Assembly: GCA_050633665.1 (NCBI GenBank)
Contig: JBOEGY010000005.1
Coordinates: 62,001 to 126,000, forward strand
Length of the DNA stretch: 64,000 bases
Direction of reading: 5' to 3'
Source: JAUIAI01 sp050633665
GTDB lineage: Bacteria; Pseudomonadota; Gammaproteobacteria; Burkholderiales; Burkholderiaceae_E
Below, piece by piece: positions 1 through 8,538 of the stretch. Under the pieces are notes generated by a model that made no database searches, was not told the DNA's origin, and saw only the letters and a program-made list of their open reading frames with translations. The stretch's first letter is position 1. The number at the start of each line of letters is the position of its first letter. Both the position numbers and the translations under genes were made by a program.

Positions 1-1
1 A

Positions 2-1060
2 AAACTGCTCTATTTTCGTGATCGCTCGACCGAGCTGGAGGCGATCAAAGCCGGTGAGCTCGATCTACGCGAGGATTTCACATCAAAACACTGGGCGACC
101 GAATACAACATTGCAGCGGTAAAAGAAAAACGGTTGATCAAGCAAACGCTGCCGGATGAAACAACCTCGGGAGCGCAGGGTTTCTTTCTGAACATGCGGC
201 GCGACAAATTTGCCGACCCCCGCACCCGTGAGGCACTCGGTCTGGCATTTGACTTCGAATGGTCAAATACCAATCTGTTCTTCGGGCAGTATCGCCGTAC
301 CACCAGCTTCTTTGAAAACTCAGTCCTCAAGGCAACTGGTAGCCCGACTGCGGACGAACTTGAATTACTGAATCCACTCAGGAGCGAGTTGCCGGCGGTT
401 GCATTCGGCCCCGCTGTCGAGCCGCCAGTCAGTGATGGCAGTGGCCAGGACCGCAAACTGCTGCGTAAAGCCAATCAGTTGTTGTCTGCTGCCGGCTGGA
501 AGCGTAAAGGTCGCCAATTGGTAAGCGCCGATGGCGAACCGTTTACGGTTGAGTTTCTGATTTTCTCGCCAACGATGGAGCGAATCATTTCGCCTTTTGT
601 GCGCAATCTCAAGTTGCTCGGCGTGGATGCCAAAATTCGCCAGGTCGAGGCGGCACAGTTTCAGGAACGTCTGAAGGGCTTTGACTTCGATATCACGGTG
701 CGGCGGTTTACGATGAGTGACACGCCCGGCGTTGAGCTTGAGGCAATCTTTTCGTCCAGCACTGCAGAGATGCGCGGCAGTATGAATTTGTCGGGCCTGA
801 AGTCGGCGGCCGTAGACAAACTGGTTGATCATGTCATTCAGGCACCTGACCGAAACCGGCTGCAAACTGCCGCCCGGGCGCTGGACCGGGCGTTGAGGGC
901 GCAATATCTCTGGGTTCCCCATTGGTTTAAAGGGGCTCACAACATCGCCCACTGGGATGTTTTCGGTCGGCCGGCGATCAAACCCCGGTTCACTCGGGGA
1001 ATTCTCGACACCTGGTGGAGTGATCAGAAAAAAGCCGCAACGCTTAAGCGTGGTTCCTGA
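2..1060 (+). CDS. yejA: Peptide ABC transporter substrate-binding protein YejA (5' partial)
   Basis: The reading frame is open from the first bases of the window, so only the C-terminal 352 residues are present; the start and signal peptide lie to the left. The segment resembles the C-terminal lobe of the SBP_bac_5 family, with a conserved stretch around 'FFLNMRRDKFADPRTREAL'. In Enterobacteria YejA is the periplasmic receptor that hands oligopeptides (and microcin C) to YejBEF. The assignment rests largely on the three genes that follow at once in the order yejB, yejE, yejF. The gap to yejB is about 24 bases, so one transcript is expected. Confidence 0.88.
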   Translation, partial: KLLYFRDRSTELEAIKAGELDLREDFTSKHWATEYNIAAVKEKRLIKQTLPDETTSGAQGFFLNMRRDKFADPRTREALGLAFDFEWSNTNLFFGQYRRTTSFFENSVLKATGSPTADELELLNPLRSELPAVAFGPAVEPPVSDGSGQDRKLLRKANQLLSAAGWKRKGRQLVSADGEPFTVEFLIFSPTMERIISPFVRNLKLLGVDAKIRQVEAAQFQERLKGFDFDITVRRFTMSDTPGVELEAIFSSSTAEMRGSMNLSGLKSAAVDKLVDHVIQAPDRNRLQTAARALDRALRAQYLWVPHWFKGAHNIAHWDVFGRPAIKPRFTRGILDTWWSDQKKAATLKRGS

Positions 1061-1084
1061 GTCAATGAATCGTATTAGCCGTTA

Positions 1085-2185
1085 ATGGCCGCCTATATTC
1101 TCAAAAGACTGTTGCTGATGGTGCCCACTTTGCTTGGCATCATGTTGATCAGCTTTGCGATCATTCAGTTTGCGCCTGGAGGTCCGGTCGAGCGGGTGCT
1201 GGCTCAGATCGAAGGCACCGACGTCGGTGCTACCGCCCGTATTGGCGGCGGTGGGCGTGAAATCAGTGCCGGCGCGCAGGGAGCGGCAGGCTCGGCCGCC
1301 ACCAGTTACCGGGGAGCTCAAGGGCTGGATGAAGATTTCATCAAATCCCTTGAGATCCAGTTCGGTTTTGACAAACCGGCGCATGAACGTTTTTGGCTGA
1401 TGATCAAGAACTACCTGATGTTCGACTTTGGCGAAAGCTATTTTCGTGATGTCTCGGTTCTGGCGTTAATCAAGGAAAAACTGCCTGTCTCGATTTCGCT
1501 CGGGCTTTGGCTGACGTTTATTTCGTATGCGATTTCGATTCCGCTGGGCGTGGCCAAAGCTGTCCGCGACGGGTCACGGTTTGATGTGTGGACCTCTGGC
1601 GTGATTATCGTGGGGTACGCGATACCGGGGTTTTTGTTTGCGATATTGCTGGTGGTTTTGTTCGCTGGTGGTTCGTTCGTGAGCTGGTTTCCATTACGGG
1701 GCCTGGTCTCCGACAACTTTGATCAACTTCCCTGGTGGCAGCAGATTCTGGACTATGCCTGGCATCTTGTCCTGCCGTTGACGGCGATGGCTATTTCGTC
1801 GTTTGCGACAATGACATTGCTGACCAAAAACTCGTTTCTGGACGAAATTAAAAAGCAATATGTCGTGACCGCACGGGCTAAAGGCGCAACCGAGCGCCAG
1901 GTCTTGTACGGGCATGTCTTTCGTAATGCGATGCTTATCGTGGTTGCCGGGTTTCCCGGTGCGTTTGTTAGTGCGTTCTTCGCCGGTTCGCTGCTGATCG
2001 AGACAATTTTCTCACTGGACGGGCTGGGCTTGCTGGGTTATGAGTCGGCAATCAATCGTGACTACCCGGTTGTCTTTGCCACGCTCTACATTTTTTCATT
2101 GCTGGGTCTGTTGACCAATCTGATCAGTGATCTGGTTTACACCTGGATTGATCCGCGAATCGACTTCGAAGCGCGGGCGCTCTGA
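1085..2185 (+). CDS. yejB: Peptide ABC transporter permease YejB
   Basis: This is a 366-residue inner-membrane permease of the DppB/OppB type. It opens with the family hallmark 'MAAYILKRLLLMVPTLLGI', a first transmembrane helix followed by 'IQFAPGGPVE'. About six helices are apparent. The cytoplasmic EAA loop that contacts the ATPase lies near residue 260 ('YVVTARAKGATERQVLYGH'). Residues about 50 to 80 form a Gly/Ala-rich periplasmic insert after the first helix, as in other YejB proteins. The stop codon abuts the yejE start (position 2186), so the two are translationally coupled. Confidence 0.94.
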   Translation: MAAYILKRLLLMVPTLLGIMLISFAIIQFAPGGPVERVLAQIEGTDVGATARIGGGGREISAGAQGAAGSAATSYRGAQGLDEDFIKSLEIQFGFDKPAHERFWLMIKNYLMFDFGESYFRDVSVLALIKEKLPVSISLGLWLTFISYAISIPLGVAKAVRDGSRFDVWTSGVIIVGYAIPGFLFAILLVVLFAGGSFVSWFPLRGLVSDNFDQLPWWQQILDYAWHLVLPLTAMAISSFATMTLLTKNSFLDEIKKQYVVTARAKGATERQVLYGHVFRNAMLIVVAGFPGAFVSAFFAGSLLIETIFSLDGLGLLGYESAINRDYPVVFATLYIFSLLGLLTNLISDLVYTWIDPRIDFEARAL

Positions 2186-3346
2186 ATGATTGACTCCACC
2201 GTAGGCACTCAGCGGGTTTCCGGCCTGAATCAACGTCGCTGGGCCTTGTTTCAGGCGAACCGTCGCGGCTTCTGGTCGTTGTGGGTATTCCTGCTCTTGT
2301 TTGTGCTGAGCCTCTTTGCCGAATTCATCGCAAACGACAAACCGATTGCCGCCTCGTATAAAGGCGAGTTGCTGGTGCCATTATTTAATGACTATCCGGA
2401 AGAAAAATTCGGAGGGTTTCTGGCAACGACCGATTTTCGCGACCCGTTCATACAAGAGGAAATTGAGGCGAACGGCTGGATGATCTGGCCGCCGATTCGG
2501 TATAGCTACCGCACCGTCAACAACCAGCTACCAACACCGGCGCCGTCGCCACCGGCCTGGATGCTGACTGATGTCGAAGCCTGTTCCCAGTACCCGCTGG
2601 CCAGAGAGTTGGTCGATGGCGGTGCGCCCAGGCCCGAAAGGGGCTTGTCTGACCCGAACTGTATCGCCGGGAATCTGAACTGGCTGGGTACCGACGATCA
2701 AGGCCGGGACGTCGTCGCCCGACTGATCTACGGCTTTCGACTGTCAATTTTCTTTGGATTGGTCTTGTCGTTGCTGTCATCGGTGATTGGCGTCATTGCC
2801 GGGGCTCTGCAAGGCTATTTCGGCGGTTGGACAGATTTGCTGTTGCAGCGCTTTATCGAAATCTGGACTTCAGTGCCGACGCTTTACCTGTTGATTATTC
2901 TGGCTGCTTTTATTACGCCGTCGTTTTGGTTGTTGCTGGGGATTTTGTTGTTGTTTTCCTGGACGGCGCTGGTGGGAGTGGTTCGAGCTGAATTCCTGAG
3001 AGGCCGGAATTTTGAATATGTGCGAGCGGCGCGTGCGCTTGGATTATCTGATCGCAAAATCATGTTCAGACATCTGCTGCCCAACGCAATGGTCGCGACG
3101 ATCACCTTCATGCCCTTTATTGTTTCGGGCTCTATTACGACGCTGACCGCCTTGGATTTTCTTGGTTTCGGTCTGCCGCCGGGGTCTCCGTCGCTTGGCG
3201 AGTTGCTTGCGCAGGGTAAAGCGAATCTTCAGGCCCCGTGGCTCGGGCTGACGGCTTTTGCGGTTGTTTCGATAATGCTCAGTCTGCTGGTGTTCATCGG
3301 AGAGGCAGTACGTGATTCATTCGATCCCAGGAAAACATTCGCATGA
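2186..3346 (+). CDS. yejE: Peptide ABC transporter permease YejE
   Basis: This 386-residue protein is the second permease of the importer. The N-terminus ('RRWALFQANRRGFWSLWVF') and the periplasmic domain after helix 1 ('FIANDKP' then about 120 residues) are typical of YejE, which is longer than DppC. The second half holds the conserved permease core, beginning near 'LGTDDQGRDVVARLIYGFR', with the EAA loop 'EYVRAARALGLSDRKIMFRH'. It starts directly after the yejB stop and overlaps yejF by four bases (ATGA). Confidence 0.94.
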   Translation: MIDSTVGTQRVSGLNQRRWALFQANRRGFWSLWVFLLLFVLSLFAEFIANDKPIAASYKGELLVPLFNDYPEEKFGGFLATTDFRDPFIQEEIEANGWMIWPPIRYSYRTVNNQLPTPAPSPPAWMLTDVEACSQYPLARELVDGGAPRPERGLSDPNCIAGNLNWLGTDDQGRDVVARLIYGFRLSIFFGLVLSLLSSVIGVIAGALQGYFGGWTDLLLQRFIEIWTSVPTLYLLIILAAFITPSFWLLLGILLLFSWTALVGVVRAEFLRGRNFEYVRAARALGLSDRKIMFRHLLPNAMVATITFMPFIVSGSITTLTALDFLGFGLPPGSPSLGELLAQGKANLQAPWLGLTAFAVVSIMLSLLVFIGEAVRDSFDPRKTFA

Positions 3347-4980
3347 ACTCAGCACAGGACAATTTGCTTGAAGTCAGTGATCTTGCGGTCGATTACACCC
3401 AGGCCGGAAAAGTCACGCATGCGGTTCGTGGGGTTAGTTTGTCGATTGCTCGCGGAGAGACTCTGGCGTTGGTTGGCGAATCGGGCTCAGGTAAGTCTGC
3501 GACTGCTTTGTCTGTGCTCAAGCTGTTGTCTTATCCGTCTGCCAGTCATCCACGCGGCTCGGTTCGTTTCAAAGGGCAAGAGCTACTGGGTGCCGATGAA
3601 CAAACTCTGCGGCAGGTTCGCGGCAACGACATTGCGATGATTTTTCAGGAGCCCATGACGTCGCTCAATCCGTTACATACGGTCGAGCAACAGATTGGCG
3701 AAGTGCTTGAGCGCCATCAAGGTATGCGGCGTCAGGCTGCACGCGCGGAAGCGCTGCGGTTGCTTGAACGGGTTGGAATTCCTGACCCCGATACCCGCCT
3801 GCAAAGTTATCCGCATCAGCTTTCGGGCGGGCAGAGACAGCGCATCATGATTGCGATGGCCCTGGCCAACAAGCCTGAGTTGCTGATTGCTGACGAGCCG
3901 ACCACTGCCCTGGATGTTACGGTGCAGGCGCAAATTCTCAGGTTGCTGAAAGAGTTGCAGGCCGAAACCGGTATGGCGATTCTGATGATCACCCATGACC
4001 TGGGCATTGCACGGCATTTTGCCGATCGGATATGCGTGATGCAGGCCGGTTGCATTGTTGAGCAAGGCCCGATCGAGCAGGTGTTTACGAATCCGCAGAA
4101 TGCTTACACCGTGCAATTGCTGGAGGCCGAACCTTCAAGTTCGCCACCCGGTGCAGATCCGACACAGCCGCAGGTTGTTGAAGTGACCGACTTGAAGGTC
4201 TGGTTTCCGATCAAGCGCGGCTTCCTGCGCAGAACCGTTGGCCATGTCAAAGCGGTTGACGGTGTCAGCTTTTCTGTGCGGGAAGGGCAGACCCTGGGGG
4301 TGGTGGGTGAATCTGGCTCCGGCAAGACCACGCTCGGCCTGGCGATCATGCGGCTGGTGGAGTCACAAGGGCGGATCGCTTATGCCGGCGAGTCGATTGA
4401 GCGATTCAATGCGCGGCGCATGCGGCCGCTGCGCAAGGAGTTGCAAGTGGTGTTTCAGGACCCCTATGGCTCGTTATCCCCGCGAATGTCTGTTCGTCAG
4501 ATCGTTGAGGAAGGTTTGTTGATTCAAAACAAGTCGATGACAACGGGTGAGCGTTTAAGCCGGGTGGCCCGCGCGCTCGACGAAGTCGGCATTGATTCGA
4601 CCGCGATGGAGCGGTATCCGCATGAGTTTTCTGGCGGACAACGCCAACGTATTGCGATCGCCAGAGCGATGGCGCTCGAACCTAAGTTCGTTTTGCTGGA
4701 TGAGCCAACCAGCGCGCTTGACATGTGCGTGCAGGCACAAATCGTAGATTTGTTATGCGGCTTGCAGAAACGTCACGGGCTGGCCTATTTGTTTATCAGC
4801 CATGATCTTAAGGTGGTGCGGGCGCTGGCGAACGAAGTCCTGGTGATGCGCAACGGCTTGATTGTTGAGCAGGGGACAACCCAGGCAATCTTTGACCGTC
4901 CGCAAACTGACTATACGCGGGCCTTGCTGGCCGCCGCACTCGATCATGCGGTTGATCCGGCAGCCACACTGAATCAGTAA
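3343..4980 (+). CDS. yejF: Peptide ABC transporter ATP-binding protein YejF (duplicated ATPase)
   Basis: This 545-residue protein contains two complete nucleotide-binding domains and powers YejABE. Domain 1 (about residues 5 to 260) has Walker A 'GESGSGKSATAL', signature 'LSGGQRQRI' and Walker B 'LLIADEPTTALD'. Domain 2 (about 280 to 540) has 'GESGSGKTTLG', 'FSGGQRQRI' and 'VLLDEPTSALD'. All catalytic motifs are intact in both halves. Single-chain double ATPases are normal for YejF, in contrast to separate DppD and DppF. It is the last gene of the operon, with a 4-base overlap to yejE, and converges on pcp 11 bases away. Confidence 0.95.
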   Translation: MNSAQDNLLEVSDLAVDYTQAGKVTHAVRGVSLSIARGETLALVGESGSGKSATALSVLKLLSYPSASHPRGSVRFKGQELLGADEQTLRQVRGNDIAMIFQEPMTSLNPLHTVEQQIGEVLERHQGMRRQAARAEALRLLERVGIPDPDTRLQSYPHQLSGGQRQRIMIAMALANKPELLIADEPTTALDVTVQAQILRLLKELQAETGMAILMITHDLGIARHFADRICVMQAGCIVEQGPIEQVFTNPQNAYTVQLLEAEPSSSPPGADPTQPQVVEVTDLKVWFPIKRGFLRRTVGHVKAVDGVSFSVREGQTLGVVGESGSGKTTLGLAIMRLVESQGRIAYAGESIERFNARRMRPLRKELQVVFQDPYGSLSPRMSVRQIVEEGLLIQNKSMTTGERLSRVARALDEVGIDSTAMERYPHEFSGGQRQRIAIARAMALEPKFVLLDEPTSALDMCVQAQIVDLLCGLQKRHGLAYLFISHDLKVVRALANEVLVMRNGLIVEQGTTQAIFDRPQTDYTRALLAAALDHAVDPAATLNQ

Positions 4981-4991
4981 TACAGCGTGAT

Positions 4992-5651
4992 TTAGACTTG
5001 GCGGTTTTGCTGATCCCGTTGAGCGATCAAGGCCTCAATGATCAGCGTAGTGGCGTTAATCAGTCTGTCGAGTGTCCAGAGTGTTTCGGTTGCGGCCGGT
5101 TCCGCATAACCTTCCTGAATCATCGGCAGGTGCAGGAACAGCCCGCAGCTCGCGGCCGGGAGGCGGCCGAGACTTCGAAGTTGCTGGTAGAACACGTGAT
5201 TACAGACATAGGTGCCGGCATGGTTGGAGATCTCGGCGTCCAGGTCATTGTCACGCAGGGTCTGAAGCAGCAGATTCAGCTCCGCTGGCGTTTTCAGAGC
5301 TGCCGGGCCGTCTGGGTCGATCGGAGTGCCACGCCGGATATTGGCGGCGTTGTCAGCAACCGCGACATCATCAATATTGAGCGCAAACCGCTCCAGACAT
5401 ATCCGCGTGCGCCCGCCGGACAGACCCAGCGACAACACGATGGATGGCTGATGTTTCAGGATCAACTCGCTGATCTGCTGCCCGGCCGCGCCGTAAACTG
5501 TCGGCAATACCTCGCAGATGAGTCGTTCATTTGCCCCGACGGTCTGGTTTGAAAAATGTCGGACCAGTAATTCCGATGGGTTGATCGACCATTGCCCGAA
5601 GGGTTCGAAGCCGGTCAGCAGGAAAGGGCGGGTCTGGGCGGGTGAGATCAA
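4992..5651 (-). CDS. pcp: Pyroglutamyl-peptidase I (peptidase C15)
   Basis: This 219-residue cytosolic cysteine peptidase removes N-terminal pyroglutamate from peptides. It starts with the C15 motif 'LLTGFEPFGQWSINPS'. The catalytic triad can be placed: Glu in 'CLERFALNIDD', Cys in 'AGTYVCNHVFYQQL' and His in 'LFLHLPMI'. The length matches the family (about 215). It lies tail to tail with yejF; turnover of imported peptides would fit, but shared regulation is not shown. The exact start is uncertain because a further Met lies close behind. Confidence 0.88.
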   Translation of the reverse strand: MISPAQTRPFLLTGFEPFGQWSINPSELLVRHFSNQTVGANERLICEVLPTVYGAAGQQISELILKHQPSIVLSLGLSGGRTRICLERFALNIDDVAVADNAANIRRGTPIDPDGPAALKTPAELNLLLQTLRDNDLDAEISNHAGTYVCNHVFYQQLRSLGRLPAASCGLFLHLPMIQEGYAEPAATETLWTLDRLINATTLIIEALIAQRDQQNRQV

Positions 5652-5810
5652 TGGTGGTCCGAAGAAGGGGTCAGGACAGGTCTTGCGAGGATAGCTGGCG
5701 AAGCGAGGCCTGGCCGTGGGACAATGCCAGCTTTCCGGAATTGGTTCAGTTTACAGTCGGACCATTCGATTCGTGTAGCCTTGCCGTCCTTCCGAGCCTG
5801 ATAGTCCAAA

Positions 5811-7061
5811 ATGCCCGCAAACAACAGCCAGCCAACGACTGGCCAGCCAACGACTGCTTTTCCTTTAATCCAGTGGGAGGACGAAGGCGAAATCCGGACG
5901 GCTTACTGGCGCTCCGAGAGCGGAGCCAGGCCGCCGCGCAGAATTATTCCGGTTGACGACACGCTAACGGCTGATTCGGCATTTCGCCATGCCAGCGAAG
6001 GAACCGGGCTGCTCTGGCACGGTGACTTCTATAACGCCCAGCAGTTGCTCAAGGCCATGATTCGCCGGCTGGATCAGGCGGCTGTCGCCAAGGCCAAGAA
6101 AGCGGCGCGCAAGCAGGCGAAACAGTCGGCGCCAGAGGGGGTAGAGCAATTCAATCTGCTGCGGATGAGCCGTGCCCAGCGCGCCCGCACGCTGGGGATG
6201 TTGTTGATTCCGATCGAGCTTAATCATCAGATCGCATTGCGCCGAGCGCCCGACATGCATCAGGCGCTGCAAGACACCTGGGGGGCGCCAGAATCCGAAC
6301 CGGTAGAGCCGGTAGACGGTATCGTTGTTTCCCTGCGGGAGTTACAGGGAATTGCCGGCGCCCATGAATGGCGCTTGAAAGGGGTTGAAGTCCCCGCGCT
6401 AGGCGGCCCGTACAACCGGATACACCCTCATTACGGTGTCTTTTCGCCAGTCCGCGGCGAGTATCTTGAATTGCTCGCCTCGGCGCCGCTGCCCGATCCG
6501 ATGGATCCATCTTTTACCGCGTTTGATATTGGGACCGGCACAGGAGTGCTTGCCGCCTTGCTGGCCCGCCGCGGAGTGCCTCATGTAATCGCCACCGAAA
6601 CCGACCAGCGCGCTCTTCTGTGTGCTCGCGAGAATATTGCGCGCCTGGGTTTGAATGAGCAGGTACAGGTTGAGCAAACCGATCTCTTTCCGTCCGGTAA
6701 AGCCTCCCTGATTGTTTGCAATCCGCCCTGGCTGTCGGCTCGCCCCAGCACTCCGATTGAACGGGCAATCTATGATCAAGACGGCGCGATGCTTGCCGGA
6801 TTTCTGAACGGGGTGGCTGAGCACCTGATACCCGGTGGCGAGGCGTGGTTGATATTGTCGGATATTGCCGAGCGTCTGGGCTTGCGGACACGGGACGACT
6901 TGCTGGCCATGTTTGCGGCGGCGGGTTTGTCGGCTAGTGGCCGTGCCAACGTGCGGCCTCAACATCCCAAGACCACTGACGCTTCAGATCCGCTCCATGC
7001 GGCCCGTGTAGACGAAGTGACTTCGCTGTGGCGGCTGATCCCGGCCTCCGCTGACCAATGA
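5811..7061 (+). CDS. Class I SAM-dependent methyltransferase (PrmC/HemK-like fold)
   Basis: This 416-residue protein has a C-terminal Rossmann methyltransferase domain (about residues 215 to 370). The SAM-binding motif is 'FDIGTGTGVLAALLARRG', and 'VCNPPWL' is the NPPY-type motif IV used by enzymes that methylate glutamine or adenine amide/amino nitrogens. The N-terminal about 190 residues are not recognised; they include a Lys/Ala-rich patch near residue 95. The target is unknown; a protein or small-molecule glutamine-like substrate is only an analogy to PrmC. The gene ends inside the remains of an AhpD-like frame (next entry). Confidence 0.72.
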   Translation: MPANNSQPTTGQPTTAFPLIQWEDEGEIRTAYWRSESGARPPRRIIPVDDTLTADSAFRHASEGTGLLWHGDFYNAQQLLKAMIRRLDQAAVAKAKKAARKQAKQSAPEGVEQFNLLRMSRAQRARTLGMLLIPIELNHQIALRRAPDMHQALQDTWGAPESEPVEPVDGIVVSLRELQGIAGAHEWRLKGVEVPALGGPYNRIHPHYGVFSPVRGEYLELLASAPLPDPMDPSFTAFDIGTGTGVLAALLARRGVPHVIATETDQRALLCARENIARLGLNEQVQVEQTDLFPSGKASLIVCNPPWLSARPSTPIERAIYDQDGAMLAGFLNGVAEHLIPGGEAWLILSDIAERLGLRTRDDLLAMFAAAGLSASGRANVRPQHPKTTDASDPLHAARVDEVTSLWRLIPASADQ

Positions 7062-7260
7062 CCTGATCTACCTGACTGTCTCGATCATGAATGATTGCGA
7101 ATACTGCATCCATACCCATAGCCATTTTGCGCGGCAAAAAGACATGACGGCCGGCCAGTACAACGAGATGCTGGACATCATTGGCTTGGCGACTGAAGGC
7201 AATCGCATGATGACCGCGATGCAGGTGCCAGTAGACGAGCGGTTCAAAGTAGGCGACTAA
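7039..7260 (+). pseudogene. 5'-truncated AhpD/carboxymuconolactone-decarboxylase-like remnant
   Basis: An open frame here, bounded upstream by TGA at 7036-7038, reads as the core of an AhpD-like alkylhydroperoxidase. It has the helix 'LIYLTVSIMND' followed at once by the redox motif 'CEYCIHTHS' and a C-terminal helical tail. AhpD-like proteins have a longer N-terminus before this helix, but here the preceding bases belong to the methyltransferase in another frame. The only ATG (7087) would start after the helix and give 57 residues. This is best read as a gene that lost its 5' end. Translation of a 57-residue CxxC peptide cannot be excluded. Confidence 0.55.
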
Positions 7261-7291
7261 ACACAGCAATCGGCACCGATTTGAGACCAGA

Positions 7292-7320
7292 TTGTGACTT
7301 GCATCGCTTGAATCTATACA
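7292..7320 (+). promoter_or_regulatory. Candidate sigma-70 promoter of the RND efflux operon
   Basis: A -35-like TTGTGA (7292-7297) and a -10-like TATACA (7315-7320) are separated by 17 bases, about 100 bases before the adaptor start at 7422. The -10 overlaps the inverted repeat at 7317-7332. Assigned by pattern only. Confidence 0.4.
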
Positions 7321-7332
7321 AACCAGTCTGTA
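7317..7332. promoter_or_regulatory. Imperfect palindrome, candidate TetR operator
   Basis: TACAAACCAGTCTGTA is an imperfect inverted repeat (12 of 16 positions symmetric, outer arms TACA/TGTA). It overlaps the candidate -10 box of the efflux operon, whose last gene encodes a TetR-family regulator. Operators of this size and position are typical for TetR repressors that control their own efflux operon. Binding by this regulator is inferred. Confidence 0.45.
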
Positions 7333-7421
7333 CCATAACCGGACTGCGTCTTCGCATTCCGTAATGTGAATTTCGGGCTTGATTGTCCGGGCGCCCCCTT
7401 CCTTCTTGACGATTTATTGAT

Positions 7422-8528
7422 ATGTTGAAACCTGATTCGGTCCGGCTTTGGCCGGCGGCCCTCGTAATCAGCGGCTGCCTGACCTTAGCCGCCTGTGACC
7501 GGCTTGACGTCCAGGCAAGCCAGGACGGCCCTGCCCGGGCTGATGAAACAGCAGCCTCGCAGCCCGTAAAAACAGTGCTGGCGGAGCAGGTCGCGAATGA
7601 CCCGTTTCTGGACGGTCGGCGATTTGTCGGCCAGTTGTTGCCCGTCAGTACGGTTGACCTGTCATTCCGGGTTAGCGGTGAATTGACTCGCTTACCGGTT
7701 AAACCAGGCCGAGTGGTCCCCAAGGGCGAATTGATCGCCGCGCTGGATCAACGCCAGTTCAATCTTGGTCTGCGCCAGGCGGCTGCTCAGTTAAAACTGG
7801 CTCGCAGTGATCGTGACCGCCAAAGACGGCTTATTGGCAGTGCGGCGTCGCAGGCCAGTGTTGATCGGGCTGATGCAGAATTCCGGGTTCGGATGGTCGC
7901 GATGGAGTCGGCACAACTGAGCAAGCAATATGCGCGGATAGAGGCGCCGTTCGACGCGCTGATCGCGCAGCGACTGGTCTATCAGCATACCAATGTGCAA
8001 GCCAATACACCGGTTGTGCGGGTTCAGGACGTGACGGAGTTACGGGTTGAGATTGCGCTACCTCAGGATTTGATCGGCTTGCTCTCAACGCCCGAGGCGT
8101 TCGAGGTAAGCGGCATTATCGGTGAACGGGATGATTTGAGTGTTCCACTCGAGTATCGCGAGCATTCGATTCAAACCAATCAGGTTGGACGAACCTACCG
8201 GGTGGTCTTCGGGGTCGCTCAGCCGATCGTGAGCGGTTTGCTGCCGGGAATGACAGCGACTGTTTTGATCAAACCGAAAGATCAGTCAAGGCAAGCCACT
8301 CTCAGCGTGCCAGTGGGGGCGATCAATCCGGTCAGCAATGAACAGTTTCAAGTCTGGGTCATCGCGCCGAAAACCAACACGGTCCAGGCCCGTCGGGTTC
8401 AACTCGGGGTGGCTTACGGTGACCGGGTTCCTGTCATTGCCGGGCTTGAGCCCGGCGAGAGAATTGTCACCGCCGGGGTGCACTTGCTACGCGAAGACAT
8501 GAAAGTTGACCCGATCAAAGCGCGCTGA
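7422..8528 (+). CDS. RND efflux periplasmic adaptor (membrane fusion lipoprotein)
   Basis: This 368-residue HlyD/MFP-family adaptor has an N-terminal lipoprotein signal with lipobox 'LTLAAC', so it is probably anchored to the inner membrane. Domain order is visible: lipoyl-like half ('LSFRVSGELTRLPVKPGRVV', 'LIAALDQRQF'), alpha-helical hairpin (about residues 120 to 165), second lipoyl half ('ARIEAPFDALI'), beta barrel and membrane-proximal domain. It joins the inner-membrane pump to an outer-membrane channel; no TolC-type gene is present here. The pump gene follows after 10 bases. Confidence 0.9.
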   Translation: MLKPDSVRLWPAALVISGCLTLAACDRLDVQASQDGPARADETAASQPVKTVLAEQVANDPFLDGRRFVGQLLPVSTVDLSFRVSGELTRLPVKPGRVVPKGELIAALDQRQFNLGLRQAAAQLKLARSDRDRQRRLIGSAASQASVDRADAEFRVRMVAMESAQLSKQYARIEAPFDALIAQRLVYQHTNVQANTPVVRVQDVTELRVEIALPQDLIGLLSTPEAFEVSGIIGERDDLSVPLEYREHSIQTNQVGRTYRVVFGVAQPIVSGLLPGMTATVLIKPKDQSRQATLSVPVGAINPVSNEQFQVWVIAPKTNTVQARRVQLGVAYGDRVPVIAGLEPGERIVTAGVHLLREDMKVDPIKAR

Positions 8529-8538
8529 GAGGAAACGG

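Noticed and set aside
7036..7038. TGA before the AhpD-like remnant as a fourth Sec codon
   Set aside because: Another TGA lies six codons upstream in the same frame, the position does not match the CxxC site, and both redox Cys are present.
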